A DNA stretch of 64,000 bases from Halalkalibacter oceani (GTDB lineage: Bacteria; Bacillota; Bacilli; Bacillales; Bacillaceae_D): the NCBI RefSeq assembly GCF_023715605.1, contig NZ_JAMBOL010000001.1, positions 434,001 through 498,000 on the forward strand, in the 5' to 3' direction. The translations under genes and the position numbers were made by a program. Positions within the stretch are counted from its first letter, which is position 1, and each line of letters starts with the position of its first letter. The notes beneath the pieces were generated by a model. That model saw only the letters and a list, made by a program, of their open reading frames with translations. It ran no database searches and was not told the DNA's origin. This document shows positions 33,806-42,836 of the stretch, piece by piece.

Positions 33806-34918
33806 GTGAAGGAGCAAATCCTCATTCTTGGGGGAGGGGTAATCGGGCTTGCGACGGCCTTTGAGCTGAGCCGCCGCGAGTATGACGTAACCGTAGTTGA
33901 GAAAGCGTCATGCGGTGGGCAAGCATCTGGAGCAGCAGCCGGGATGCTTGCTCCTTTTTCCGAAATTGGCGAGGACCCGGATGACTTTTTTCAGCTTTGT
34001 CTTGACAGCCTGCGCCTTTATCCACGCTGGCAGAGAGACGTGAAGGAAGCAAGCGGGCTGGATTTCGAGTATTCGGAAAGTGGAAGTCTGCACGCGGTCT
34101 ATCACGAGGCTGAGCTGCTCGGCCTGGAGACACGGCAGGCGTGGCAGCGCCAGTTCGGAGTAGAGGCGGAGATCATTACGGGAGATCGTCTGCGTCAGCT
34201 TGAGCCGGATTTATCGGAGCAGATGATCGCCGCGATGCATTACCCGGAGGAAAGCCATTTGTTTGCCCCCGATTATGTCAAAGCGCTTGAGTCAGCCTGT
34301 TTGCGCCAGGGCGTGACGATTGCCGAGCAGCTTGAAGAAGTCACGGTCGAACGGTGGCGGGAAGAGATCGTTCTCCGCTCAAAGGCCGGCCGGACCTTTC
34401 AGGGGGACAGGCTGATCGTCTGTTCGGGGGCGTGGGCGCAGGAGCTTGAGAATGTTTTTGATCTCCGGATTCCTGTTTATCCGATTCGCGGCCAAATCTG
34501 CGCCTATGATCTGCCGGTTGGCCGGATCAACCATATTGTGTACACGAGCCAGGGCTACGTCGTGCCTAAGGCGAATGGAACGCTCGTCAACGGTGCTTCA
34601 GAGGATATTGCCGGCTTTCAAACAGAGGTGACGAAAAAAGGAATTGACCGCCTGACAAATTGGAATAAAAACATCTTCCCTTTTTTGCAGGAGATGACGC
34701 CATTTCATACATGGGCGGGGTTGCGGCCGGCAACGCAGGACGGCTTTCCTTTACTGGGAGCGCTGCTTGAAGCACCGCATGTCATCTTTGCGACAGGTCA
34801 TTACCGCAACGGTATTTTGCTCAGCCCGGTGACAGCTAAAGCTGTCGCTGATATTCTTGATGGCAAGCAGAATTATGCGCCGCTCGTTTCATGCAGACCG
34901 GAACGCTTTAGTTACTAG
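33806..34918 (+). CDS. thiO: Glycine oxidase ThiO
   Basis: 370-residue FAD enzyme that oxidises glycine to the imine used by ThiG. FAD-binding GGGVIGLATAFELSRR is near the start; ASGAAAGMLAPFSE, CSGAWAQELENVFDLRIPVYPIRGQI, WAGLRPATQDGFPLLG and GHYRNGILLSP follow the D-amino-acid oxidase/ThiO pattern. Its presence implies the aerobic route to dehydroglycine, not the ThiH route. GTG start after AGGGGGAA. Confidence 0.93.
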   Translation: MKEQILILGGGVIGLATAFELSRREYDVTVVEKASCGGQASGAAAGMLAPFSEIGEDPDDFFQLCLDSLRLYPRWQRDVKEASGLDFEYSESGSLHAVYHEAELLGLETRQAWQRQFGVEAEIITGDRLRQLEPDLSEQMIAAMHYPEESHLFAPDYVKALESACLRQGVTIAEQLEEVTVERWREEIVLRSKAGRTFQGDRLIVCSGAWAQELENVFDLRIPVYPIRGQICAYDLPVGRINHIVYTSQGYVVPKANGTLVNGASEDIAGFQTEVTKKGIDRLTNWNKNIFPFLQEMTPFHTWAGLRPATQDGFPLLGALLEAPHVIFATGHYRNGILLSPVTAKAVADILDGKQNYAPLVSCRPERFSY

Positions 34919-34936
34919 GAATTGGAGGAATGGAAG

Positions 34937-35746
34937 ATGACGCTTGCAAAAGCATTGACGATTGCCGGCTCGGACAGCGGGGGCGGAGCCGGCATTCAGG
35001 CCGATTTAAAAACATTTCAAGAACTTGATACATTCGGGACGAGCGTCATAACGGCGCTAACGGCCCAAAATACACTCGGTGTTCACGGCGTTTTTCCGCA
35101 AACGCTCGAAGCGGTCGAAGCGCAGCTCGATGCCGTCCTGTCTGATATTGGCACAGACGCCGCGAAGACGGGGATGCTGTTTTCAGCGGAGATTATTACC
35201 CTTGTCGCCCGAAAGCTGCGGCAGTATGAAGTAAAGCGCCTCGTCGTTGATCCGGTAATGATTGCCAAAGGCGGCGCTTCCCTTCTGCAGGAGGAAGCGG
35301 TACAAGCGCTGATTAAAGAGCTGCTGCCGCAGGCGATGGTTATCACCCCGAATTTGCCGGAGGCGGCCAAGATTGTCGGCTGCGAGGAACCGCAGACGCT
35401 CGCCGAGATGAAGGAGGCGGCTGTCAAGCTCCATCAGCTCGGGCCGGCCTACATTGTGCTGAAAGGCGGTCATTTGCCGTCCGGCCCGGCGATCGATCTC
35501 GTCTATGATGGGCATGAGCTTCACGAGCTGGAGACAGAACGGATTGCGACAAAGCATACGCACGGTACCGGTTGTACATTTGCCGCGGCGATTGCTGCCG
35601 AGCTTGCGAAAGAAGCTGCCCCGCTTGAAGCGATTCAAACGGCGAAGGCTTTTATTACAGCGGCGATTACTCATTCACTTGCGATCGGCGGCGGCATCGG
35701 CCCGACGAATCACGCGGCCTACCGCCGACTGGCGGGAGAAGCGTAA
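34937..35746 (+). CDS. thiD: Hydroxymethylpyrimidine/phosphomethylpyrimidine kinase
   Basis: 269-residue ribokinase-fold enzyme phosphorylating HMP twice. Signature ALTIAGSDSGGGAGIQADLKTFQ at the N-terminus, VVDPVMIAKGGA, TPNLPEAAKI and the GTGCTFAAAIAA anion hole near the end. ATG 34937 after TTGGAGGAATGG; a TTG five codons upstream overlaps that ribosome site. Last gene of thiESGOD; thiC is not in this window. Confidence 0.94.
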   Translation: MTLAKALTIAGSDSGGGAGIQADLKTFQELDTFGTSVITALTAQNTLGVHGVFPQTLEAVEAQLDAVLSDIGTDAAKTGMLFSAEIITLVARKLRQYEVKRLVVDPVMIAKGGASLLQEEAVQALIKELLPQAMVITPNLPEAAKIVGCEEPQTLAEMKEAAVKLHQLGPAYIVLKGGHLPSGPAIDLVYDGHELHELETERIATKHTHGTGCTFAAAIAAELAKEAAPLEAIQTAKAFITAAITHSLAIGGGIGPTNHAAYRRLAGEA

Positions 35747-35784
35747 CACAGTGGACTTGGGACGAAGCCGGCTTTGACATTTTT

Positions 35785-35870
35785 GCAATGGCTTCACGCG
35801 CCATAATCTCATTATGAGAAACCCCACTCGTAGCAAGCCTTTCAAAATCAGGCAACGGCTACGCTTATTA
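35785..35870. repeat. 85-nt structured repeat, copy B (decayed)
   Basis: Starts GCAATGGCTTCACGCGCCA and ends GGCAACGGCTACGCTTATTAC. It keeps the sequence blocks of copies C and D but has mismatches in both stems, and its apical hairpin arms no longer pair fully. It ends four bases before hairpin copy 4. Confidence 0.6.
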
Positions 35871-35874
35871 CTTA

Positions 35875-35916
35875 GAGGCGGGGATAAAGGGAAAAACAGC
35901 CTTTTATCCCCGCCTC
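35875..35916. repeat. Compound hairpin repeat, copy 4
   Basis: GAGGCGGGGATAAA pairs with TTTTATCCCCGCCTC around GGGAAAAACAGCC. Follows repeat copy B by four bases. Confidence 0.75.
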
Positions 35917-35942
35917 TTCATTTCGTTCACGGGGCGAATCCT

Positions 35943-35948
35943 GTATAA
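35943..35948 (+). promoter_or_regulatory. -10 box of the FetAB-like operon
   Basis: TATAAT preceded directly by TG, 37 bases before the TTG start; a -35 element is not clear (TTTCGT at 17 nt). Confidence 0.45.
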
Positions 35949-35984
35949 TAAAAAAACAGGAGCAAGAGCTAAAGGGGTGGCAAT

Positions 35985-36695
35985 TTGGACATACGGTGGG
36001 AGAACGTCGGAAGCGACCGGGTGACGGATATGACCTTTTCAATTGAAGGGGGCCAGCTTGTTACGATCATCGGTCCTTCCGGGGCGGGGAAAAGCAGCCT
36101 GCTAAAGCTGATGAACCGTCTGGAAGAACGAAAGAGCGGAATGATTTATTATCGGGACAAGCCAATCACCGACTATGCGATCAAGGATTTGCGCAAACGG
36201 ATCGGCATGGCGTTTCAAAGCCCGGCTTTGTTTGAAGGAACGGTCGAGGACAATATTTTATACGGACCGCGCTTACATAATCTCAACTGGTCTAAAGCCA
36301 GGCTGCTTGATTTGCTTGAAGCGGTTCACCTGACGGAGGATTTTTTGGCGAAGCCGGTCGAGGAGCTGTCAGGCGGTGAACAGCAGCGGGTTTCATTGGC
36401 GCGAACGCTCGCCAATGAGCCCGAAGTTCTCTTGCTGGACGAGGTGACAAGCGCCTTGGACCTGCGCAATGCCGCTGTTGTAGAGGAGCTGATCAAGCAT
36501 TTGCAAAAGCAGGGGAAGACGATTCTGATGGTGACGCATGATCTCGAGCAGGCCGAGCGGCTTGGCGACCTGACGTTTTTCATCGACAATGGACGCCTCG
36601 TTGAGCAAAAGGAGTCGGTTGCTTTTTTCGCCAATCCGGAGACGCTGGAAGCACGGCGGTTTCTCTATCGGGATGAAGAAGGAGGGAGCGCCTGA
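35985..36695 (+). CDS. ABC transporter ATP-binding protein, FetA/YbbL-like
   Basis: 236 residues with Walker A GPSGAGKSS, LSGGEQQRVSLARTLANEP signature, Walker B VLLLDEVTSALD and the MVTHDLEQAERLGD switch. Partner of the membrane protein encoded next (overlap ATGA). The pair resembles E. coli FetAB, described as an iron exporter relieving oxidative stress; metal export is inferred from that family. Start is TTG at 35985, behind AAAGGGGTGG. Confidence 0.85.
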   Translation: MDIRWENVGSDRVTDMTFSIEGGQLVTIIGPSGAGKSSLLKLMNRLEERKSGMIYYRDKPITDYAIKDLRKRIGMAFQSPALFEGTVEDNILYGPRLHNLNWSKARLLDLLEAVHLTEDFLAKPVEELSGGEQQRVSLARTLANEPEVLLLDEVTSALDLRNAAVVEELIKHLQKQGKTILMVTHDLEQAERLGDLTFFIDNGRLVEQKESVAFFANPETLEARRFLYRDEEGGSA

Positions 36696-37465
36696 TGGCA
36701 CCGGAGATTTCGAATACGTCGATGCTATTTTTGATTGTTTTTGTTCTTATTCCTCTCTCGCTCTCCTATCTCTATTCGCTGGGATTAGAAAAAAGCATCA
36801 CCTGGTCGAGCGTGCGCGGCGTGATCCAGCTGTTTTTGATCGGATATTTGCTGACCTTTCTCTTCGGTTTGCAGCCGATCGTCGGCATTCCGCTTATGCT
36901 GCTTGTCATGATTACGGTGGCCGGCATACATGCGGCAAAAAAAGGGAGCGGTATTCCGTCGGTCCAGGCGGTTGTGCTGCTGATTCTCTGTGCGGTGGAA
37001 GCCGTCGTCCTGACGATGTGGCTCGGCTTCGATATGATTTCCTTCACCGCGGAGCAGGTTATTCCAATGAGCGGGATGATCATCGGCAACAGCATGGTCG
37101 CAATCGGGCTGGCGCTTGAGCGGATGAAGCAGGAGTTTCGGCAAAACCACGACCGGCTGCAGGCGGCGCTTGCCCTCGGAGCGACACCGAAGGAGGCTTC
37201 GCAGCTTCTGATCCGCAAAATCGTCAAAGCAGCGATGATTCCGAATGTGGACGGATTAAAAACGATCGGTCTCGTTCAGCTTCCGGGGATGATGACCGGG
37301 CTCATTTTAGCCGGGGTATCGCCGCACGTGGCGATTCGCTATCAGATTGTGATTTCGCTTAGTATTTTTGTGGCGGTCTCGATCAGCGCGATGCTTGTGA
37401 CCGTTTTTACATACCGGGCTTTTTATACACAGCAAATGCAATTGATCCGGATGGAAACAGATTGA
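36695..37465 (+). CDS. FetB/UPF0014 family ABC permease
   Basis: 256 residues with about seven membrane segments. UPF0014 landmarks: SLSYLYSLGLEKSITWSSVRGVIQLFLIGY, PMSGMIIGNSMVAIGLALERM, ALALGATPKEAS and LPGMMTGLILAGVSP. The ATG overlaps the stop of the ATPase gene by one base, so they form a unit. Probable metal (iron) exporter membrane component; no substrate-binding protein is expected for this family. Confidence 0.87.
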   Translation: MAPEISNTSMLFLIVFVLIPLSLSYLYSLGLEKSITWSSVRGVIQLFLIGYLLTFLFGLQPIVGIPLMLLVMITVAGIHAAKKGSGIPSVQAVVLLILCAVEAVVLTMWLGFDMISFTAEQVIPMSGMIIGNSMVAIGLALERMKQEFRQNHDRLQAALALGATPKEASQLLIRKIVKAAMIPNVDGLKTIGLVQLPGMMTGLILAGVSPHVAIRYQIVISLSIFVAVSISAMLVTVFTYRAFYTQQMQLIRMETD

Positions 37466-37489
37466 TCGACGATAAAGGAGCGGCTGTAC

Positions 37490-38074
37490 ATGTTTCGAGG
37501 AAATAAACCGGTTTTAATATTGCCAGGAATTTTGATGGTTGTCATGATACTCGGCGGCTATCATTTCTTGCAGCAGGAAGAGATGATTACGAATGAACAG
37601 CTTCCGGAAGTGATGGAGATGGAGGTTGACAAGACCCCGACAGACGATGGCGTGCGGGTTGAAGCGAACTGGGATTGGACGACCATGCCGGAGGAAGGGA
37701 TGTATGGCGAGGACTATATCGGGATAACCGTCACCGATCCGGCAACCGGCAAACCGCGGTATGATCTCAGCTTCGCAGAGGGACTGCTTGAATTGCGCTA
37801 TGGCGATCAAGTGATTGAAGAAGCGGAGGGCGTTGCCGTCGATAATGGCATCATTTTTGCTTTTCCGAACAAGGTTGAGGAAAATATGAGCTATGGCAAT
37901 CTCGGCTCTGTTTCAGTTGAAGTTCTGGGGGCGGGGATTGAGCCGGAGCATATTGAGCTTCACTTTTTGCATACATGGGTGGAGCACAGCCCGCTCGTAA
38001 AAGAGGATGCCGCTTTTACAAAACCCGTCTTTGATGGAGCGGCGAATGTGCCGTATTGGGTAACGAGCTACTAG
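37490..38074 (+). CDS. Membrane-anchored extracytoplasmic protein, unknown
   Basis: 194 residues: N-terminal membrane span (residues ~9-25), acidic linker, then a beta-rich extracytoplasmic domain with no cysteines. No family recognised. AAAGGAG precedes the ATG. Only 24 bases separate it from the FetB-like gene, so it is probably co-transcribed with that exporter and the DUF1385 fusion downstream. Confidence 0.55.
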   Translation: MFRGNKPVLILPGILMVVMILGGYHFLQQEEMITNEQLPEVMEMEVDKTPTDDGVRVEANWDWTTMPEEGMYGEDYIGITVTDPATGKPRYDLSFAEGLLELRYGDQVIEEAEGVAVDNGIIFAFPNKVEENMSYGNLGSVSVEVLGAGIEPEHIELHFLHTWVEHSPLVKEDAAFTKPVFDGAANVPYWVTSY

Positions 38075-38097
38075 CATAGAAAAGGAAGGATGTCGCG

Positions 38098-39225
38098 ATG
38101 AAGGTAAGAGGGCTGTCCTATCAAAAGGGAATCTTCTATATTGGCAAGCAGCACGTGGCCTGCGCCTATCATGAAAAGTCACGGCTGAAAAGCTGGCTGA
38201 AGCCTTTAAGCGCCAAAACACTGCTCCTTATGGGGAAGCAGATTTTCTTTTCAATGCCGCTCTGGTTTAAGCTGCTCAGCCTGGTCGTGCTCGGCAGTGT
38301 CTTTATTCCAAAGCTGCTTGCGGCTTCTTTTGCCGGATGGGAAGGGTTGCCCTATTATGTGCTGCTTTATTTTATGTTTGGCACCCACTTTATCTTCCCC
38401 GCGCAATTGCGCCGCTACCATGGCGCCGAGCATAAAGTGTTCAGCACGAAAGGCGTCATTCGCCGGGCGGGGATGCCGCGAATCAAACGGGCGGCGATCA
38501 CGAACCGTTATTGCTCGACCAATACGGTAGTCATCTATTTTAGCAGCGTGCTCGTTTTGACGATTGTGATTTCATGCTTTAATGGAGTCGGGGAACCGTC
38601 ATTGGCGCTTGCTTCGTATATGGCGGTCGCTGCGATTCCGGTCGTCGCGACATTGATGACGAAGAAAGGATTCCGCTGGCTTGAAAACCTGATTTTGCGG
38701 ATTTCCTACTGGCTCCAGATTCATATCACGACTGCCGAGCCTGAGCATCAGCACCTGCTTGCTTCGATCGAGTCGTATCGCAAGCTGGCTGCGAAAGAGT
38801 TTCCGGAAAGGCTCGTTGTCAAGCGGCCAATCCGCATAAAGGAGGAGAAGCATATGGCGATTGTCGATGTAACGATTATTCCAATTGGCACAGAGGATCC
38901 AAGCGTCAGCGCGCATGTCGCTGAGGTACACCAGGTGCTGAAGCAATACGAAGGAAAAATTACTTATCAGCTGACGCCGATGAGCACGCTGATCGAAGGG
39001 GAGCTGCCTGTTTTGTTCGAGGTGATTCAGGCGATTCATGAAGTGCCGTTCCAGCATGGAGTGAAGCGCGTCGCGACCAATATCCGGATCGACGACAGAC
39101 GGGACAAAGTATCGACGATGGACGGCAAGCTCGCCGCCGTGCAAGGAAAACTGGCGGAGAAAACCGAGCCGGCTGCCATTGAAAAAAACCAGACAGAAGA
39201 AAGCGTTGCGCCACTCCAAAAATGA
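38098..39225 (+). CDS. DUF1385 membrane protein fused to MTH1187/YqgV-type thiamine-binding domain
   Basis: 375 residues in one frame. Residues 1-~230 are DUF1385 (YqhQ-like) with membrane spans at ~58-74, 85-104 and 145-185 and the RRYHGAEHKVFSTKG motif. Residues 253-~350 match the MTH1187/YqgV thiamine-binding family: AIVDVTIIPIGTEDPSVSAHVAEV, YQLTPMSTLIEGE, HEVPFQHGVKRVATNI and KLAAVQGKL. An internal ATG at 38854 (Met253) has AAAGGAGGAG at ideal spacing, so a separate 123-residue thiamine-binding protein may also be made. B. subtilis encodes the two parts as separate genes. Pooling both in one frame is unusual. Confidence 0.78.
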   Translation: MKVRGLSYQKGIFYIGKQHVACAYHEKSRLKSWLKPLSAKTLLLMGKQIFFSMPLWFKLLSLVVLGSVFIPKLLAASFAGWEGLPYYVLLYFMFGTHFIFPAQLRRYHGAEHKVFSTKGVIRRAGMPRIKRAAITNRYCSTNTVVIYFSSVLVLTIVISCFNGVGEPSLALASYMAVAAIPVVATLMTKKGFRWLENLILRISYWLQIHITTAEPEHQHLLASIESYRKLAAKEFPERLVVKRPIRIKEEKHMAIVDVTIIPIGTEDPSVSAHVAEVHQVLKQYEGKITYQLTPMSTLIEGELPVLFEVIQAIHEVPFQHGVKRVATNIRIDDRRDKVSTMDGKLAAVQGKLAEKTEPAAIEKNQTEESVAPLQK

Positions 39226-39283
39226 GATCGGGAGCCCGATACACAGGATTCAAAACGTGAAGAGGATGTATACGACAAGGCAA

Positions 39284-39324
39284 AGGCTGGGACAAAGGTA
39301 AAAACAACCTTCTGTCTCAGCCCT
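39284..39324. repeat. Compound hairpin repeat, copy 5
   Basis: AGGCTGGGACAAAGGT pairs with ACCTTCTGTCTCAGCCCT around AAAAACA. The core is in reverse orientation, suiting the minus-strand AraC gene that ends at 39393. Confidence 0.75.
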
Positions 39325-39392
39325 AAAAATGGCTGCCGACATCCACTTTAAATGAAACCTTCATGGAAAGCATGAAGATAATCCACGTTTAT

Positions 39393-40238
39393 TTACTTCT
39401 CCTGAATAGAGATCCAGATCTGACTTTTTTGATCTTTACTGGCTAGTATTTCTGGACCTTCTGCCAATTCATAGGATGATGAAGGAAGCCACTCTGAATA
39501 GATCCGTTGCCAATGTCCTTCAACCTGCTCCCAGTCTCCATCTATTTCAAAAATTGCCCATAGTAAGGCAGGTACTTCTAAAGTGGAATACTTTTCTAAC
39601 GGCTCTTGTGACGTGGCTGCCCCGATATATTGGTCAAAGCTTGCCTTCCCTTCATCATTTTCTGAGTAATTTACTGAAACATGAATGATACCGTGAGGCT
39701 CTTTATTTGCGATGGACTCCAGCTCTTTCATCTCGGTATCACTGATTGCAGCTATCATACTTTCGTAAGTCGGTGTTAGTAACTCATTCACCATCTCAAC
39801 TTCATATTTAACCCCCACCACGGTAAATGGGTCTTTTTCAACAATACGATAATTCATTTCGGTTCCTCCTTGGATCGTTAATTGAAAGCTCATTCTTGGA
39901 AATGCTTTTACGTTCTGTTCTGTATTTCTGACAGCTGAAGGAGTAACGCCATGGTAGTTTTGAAATACGCGTGAAAAGGCATCCGGTGATTGATACCTAT
40001 ATTTGAGTGCTACATCAATCACTTTTACCCTTGGATCCTTCAATTCCAATGCCGCCAATGTCAAACGTCTTCTCCGAATATATTCTGAGATGGTAATACC
40101 TGATAAAAGAGCAAAAAGGCGTTTGAATTGATATTCAGAGCACAAGGCAACTTTAGCTACCTCCTTTACATCAATGTGGTTACTCAAATTTTCTTCAATA
40201 TAATTTAATGCCTCGTTCATTCCTTTTAACATCTCCAT
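39393..40238 (-). CDS. AraC-family regulator with GyrI-like effector domain
   Basis: 281 residues. Residues 1-105 hold the two AraC helix-turn-helix motifs (DVKEVAKVALCSEYQFKRLFALLSG and VIDVALKYRYQSPDAFSRVFQNYHGVTPS); residues ~125-280 form a GyrI/SHOULDER-like small-molecule binding domain (FTVVGVKYEVEM, WAIFEIDGDWEQVEGHWQRIYSEWLPSSSYE). Such proteins (Rob/BmrR style) react to drugs or toxic amphiphiles. Its codons are more A+T-rich than its neighbours, which suggests separate acquisition. It is divergent from blaI, with ~300 bases between. Confidence 0.9.
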   Translation of the reverse strand: MEMLKGMNEALNYIEENLSNHIDVKEVAKVALCSEYQFKRLFALLSGITISEYIRRRRLTLAALELKDPRVKVIDVALKYRYQSPDAFSRVFQNYHGVTPSAVRNTEQNVKAFPRMSFQLTIQGGTEMNYRIVEKDPFTVVGVKYEVEMVNELLTPTYESMIAAISDTEMKELESIANKEPHGIIHVSVNYSENDEGKASFDQYIGAATSQEPLEKYSTLEVPALLWAIFEIDGDWEQVEGHWQRIYSEWLPSSSYELAEGPEILASKDQKSQIWISIQEK

Positions 40239-40468
40239 GAATGTACCTCCCTTTCTCCTGTCCTATCATAACAGGTGAATCGGCAGCCAACCCGACTTTT
40301 TATGCTTTTATCAGTCGGTGACAGTGTAAGTATCTCTTATAAATAACCATTTATTTTAAAAATGAGTGCTTCGGCAGTCTGTTCGGATTGCTGAAAATGT
40401 TATTATCTTTATCCTCTCCGGACAAAATTTTTACAATCGGACAAGGGCTTCGCCTGCTTTCTCCTCTG

Positions 40469-40516
40469 TTGACTTCCTCAGCGGGCGGTCCTATAATTGA
40501 ACTATTACATTGGTAA
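40469..40516 (+). promoter_or_regulatory. blaI promoter with BlaI-type operator
   Basis: TTGACT (40469-40474), 17-nt spacer and TATAAT (40492-40497). TTACATTGGTAA (40505-40516) sits on the start point. Its TTAC-4-GTAA dyad matches the operators at 42850-42885, so BlaI probably represses its own operon. Confidence 0.7.
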
Positions 40517-40535
40517 GTTTAAGGGTGGGTAAGAG

Positions 40536-40919
40536 ATGAAAAAGTTACCGCAAATTTCCGAAGCAGAACTAGAGGTTATGAAGATCATCTGGCGGCATCC
40601 GCACAGCAATACGAAACAGGTCATTGAAAAGCTGTCAAAAACGAGTACATGGAGTCCGAAGACGATTCAGACGATGCTGCTACGCTTAATTAAAAAAGGG
40701 GCGCTGCACCATTATAAAGACGGGCGCGTGTTCGTCTATGTGCCGAATGTGGAAGAGAGCGACTACATTGAAGTCGAGAGCCAAAGCTTTTTAAATCGTT
40801 TTTATAACGGGACGCTTAATTCAATGGTGTTGAACTTTTTAGAAAAGGATAAGCTGTCCGAAGACGAGATTAATGAACTATATGATATTTTAGAAGAACG
40901 TAAGAGAAAGAAGGAATAA
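40536..40919 (+). CDS. blaI: BlaI/MecI-type repressor
   Basis: 127 residues: a winged helix (ISEAELEVMKIIWRHPHSNTKQVI...WSPKTIQTMLLRLIKKGALHHYKDGRVFVY) and a dimerisation tail ending with many lysines. The cleavage site of BlaI/MecI is conserved as N100-F101 (in MVLNFLEKD). In known systems the activated sensor BlaR1 causes cutting here, freeing the operator. The next gene is blaR1, one base downstream. GGGTGGG precedes the ATG. No beta-lactamase gene follows; instead two PBP genes do. Confidence 0.94.
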   Translation: MKKLPQISEAELEVMKIIWRHPHSNTKQVIEKLSKTSTWSPKTIQTMLLRLIKKGALHHYKDGRVFVYVPNVEESDYIEVESQSFLNRFYNGTLNSMVLNFLEKDKLSEDEINELYDILEERKRKKE

Positions 40920-40920
40920 C

Positions 40921-42726
40921 ATGGAACATTCTTTCTTTACTCTTTTTCTTATTAGCAATCTTCTTATTTCCCTCCTGCTCGCTGTCGTGATCTGCTTAAA
41001 AAAATTGGTGAAACATCATGTCACGGTCAACACGCTGTACCGGATCAGTGTAGTCTCTTTCCTGCTTCTGCTGGCGCCATTTTTTCCCGTTCATCTTTTG
41101 AAAATCAACTCGTTTGCTGATTGGGTTAGCCGTTACCGTGCGTTTAACCCTGGTTCAGCCGGGGGCCAGGCTGCGACCACGCAAACGGAAGGAGAATGGC
41201 AGAACGGAAACTGGCTGCAGGATTTCTCGGTTACGGTGGAGCAGTCGTCCTTCAGTCAAGTCGACTTTGTCTTGTTGCTGATCTGGATTGCCGGTATGAC
41301 GGTGATGCTGCTGCTGACGTTGTACAGTAACAGGCGTATGTTCAGCATTAAAAAAAGCCTGCAAGCCGTCGACGATCCACAGCTGTCCAATCTGTTGGAT
41401 CATTGTCAGCAAAAGATCGGCTTTCATAAAAAGGTCGTGCTCGGACATTCGGCATTAATTACATCACCAATCACCTTTGGTCTCATCCGTCCTTACATTG
41501 TTCTGCCAAGAGATAGTTCTCTCTTAACAAAGGATGAGCTGAGATACATTTTGCTGCATGAGCTGTTTCATAGTAAACGGAAGGATATGCTCATCAATTA
41601 TTTGATTTGTCTGTTTCGGACGATGTACTGGTTTAATCCATTCGTCTCGTATTTTTTAAAGGAAATGAAAACAGAGATGGAAATATCCTGTGATTATGCC
41701 GTGTTGAAGCAGGGCGACGAGGAAGCGCATCTTCACTATGCCGAGGTGATTCTGAAATTCGCTTCGCTTTCGCAGCGGACGTCCCCGCTCGCTGTCGCTT
41801 CTGAAATAAGCAGTTCCTATAAAGAAGTAAAACGAAGAATTGTAACGATTGTCGATTTCAAACAGGAGTCACGGCAGCTTAAACGGAAAAGCTCGCTTGT
41901 TTTTACGGCTATAACAGCGCTTGTGTTACTAAGTACGCCGACACTTTCGGTGTTCGCGGTGAACGCCGATCAATATGATTTCTCCGGTGAACAGGCAGTT
42001 TATAAAGATTACAGCCGCTTCTTTGCCAATGTGTCAGGCGGCGCCGTGCTATTTGACGCCGCTACAGGCCAATATACCGTTTATAATCGGGACGTCAGCA
42101 CGACGAGATACGCGCCAGCCTCGACTTATAAAATTTTCAGTGCCTTATTGGCGCTTGAAGCGGGACTGATTACGAGAAACGATTCAGACATGGCGTGGGA
42201 CGGGACCCCGTATCAATACGACGAGTGGAATCGCGATCACAACCTGTTCACGGCGATGGCCAGCTCAGCTTCATGGTATTTTCAGCGACTTGACGAGCAG
42301 CTGGGCCGAGAGAGCCTCCAGCGTTCCTTTGAGCAGCTTCATTATGGCAATGCGGAATTATCGAGCAGCCTTGAAAACTACTGGGCCGATTCCTCGCTTA
42401 CGATCTCGCCAGTAGAACAGATTGAGATGCTGAGAAAGCTGTATGAGAATCAGCCCGGCTTCGCGCAGGAACATATTGAAACAGTAAAAGACGCCATCCT
42501 GCTGGAGCAGTCAGGGGATGCCCGCTTGTACGGAAAAACCGGGACGCTTTCTTTTGACGGAGAGGATATTAGCGGCTGGTTTATCGGATTTGTCGAAACG
42601 AACGAAGCCCCGCAATTCTTTGCCGTTCATATTGAAGGAGAGACCGAGGCCGGTGGAAGGTCGGCCACTGAAATCGCGCTCTCTATTTTGGAGCAGGAAG
42701 GGATATACAAATCAGTTGAGCAATAG
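40921..42726 (+). CDS. blaR1: BlaR1/MecR1-type beta-lactam sensor and zinc protease
   Basis: 601 residues. N-terminal membrane spans (~6-26, 42-60, 115-135, and one near 328-346) surround a cytoplasmic metalloprotease with zinc motif H213-E-L-F-H217 and the later EISCDYAVL glutamate. Residues ~350-600 form an external class D beta-lactamase-like sensor: S401-T-Y-K404, SAS at 449-451 (SVN or SxN in relatives) followed by WYFQ, and K539-T-G. Beta-lactam acylation of Ser401 would trigger the protease and end BlaI repression. Translationally coupled to blaI. Confidence 0.95.
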   Translation: MEHSFFTLFLISNLLISLLLAVVICLKKLVKHHVTVNTLYRISVVSFLLLLAPFFPVHLLKINSFADWVSRYRAFNPGSAGGQAATTQTEGEWQNGNWLQDFSVTVEQSSFSQVDFVLLLIWIAGMTVMLLLTLYSNRRMFSIKKSLQAVDDPQLSNLLDHCQQKIGFHKKVVLGHSALITSPITFGLIRPYIVLPRDSSLLTKDELRYILLHELFHSKRKDMLINYLICLFRTMYWFNPFVSYFLKEMKTEMEISCDYAVLKQGDEEAHLHYAEVILKFASLSQRTSPLAVASEISSSYKEVKRRIVTIVDFKQESRQLKRKSSLVFTAITALVLLSTPTLSVFAVNADQYDFSGEQAVYKDYSRFFANVSGGAVLFDAATGQYTVYNRDVSTTRYAPASTYKIFSALLALEAGLITRNDSDMAWDGTPYQYDEWNRDHNLFTAMASSASWYFQRLDEQLGRESLQRSFEQLHYGNAELSSSLENYWADSSLTISPVEQIEMLRKLYENQPGFAQEHIETVKDAILLEQSGDARLYGKTGTLSFDGEDISGWFIGFVETNEAPQFFAVHIEGETEAGGRSATEIALSILEQEGIYKSVEQ

Positions 42727-42739
42727 ACCGGTAGTGAAA

Positions 42740-42782
42740 GGGGCTGGGCCTGAAGGTTATTTTTAACCGTTGCCCAGCCCCT
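42740..42782. repeat. Compound hairpin repeat, copy 6
   Basis: GGGGCTGGGCCTGAAGGTT pairs with AACCGTTGCCCAGCCCC around TATTTTT. It separates blaR1 from the PBP genes and may terminate the first transcript. Confidence 0.8.
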
Positions 42783-42836
42783 AAGCTATCTGCTAAAGCT
42801 TGCGTTACGTGAAGTCTCATTTTCTTTGAATCCGTC

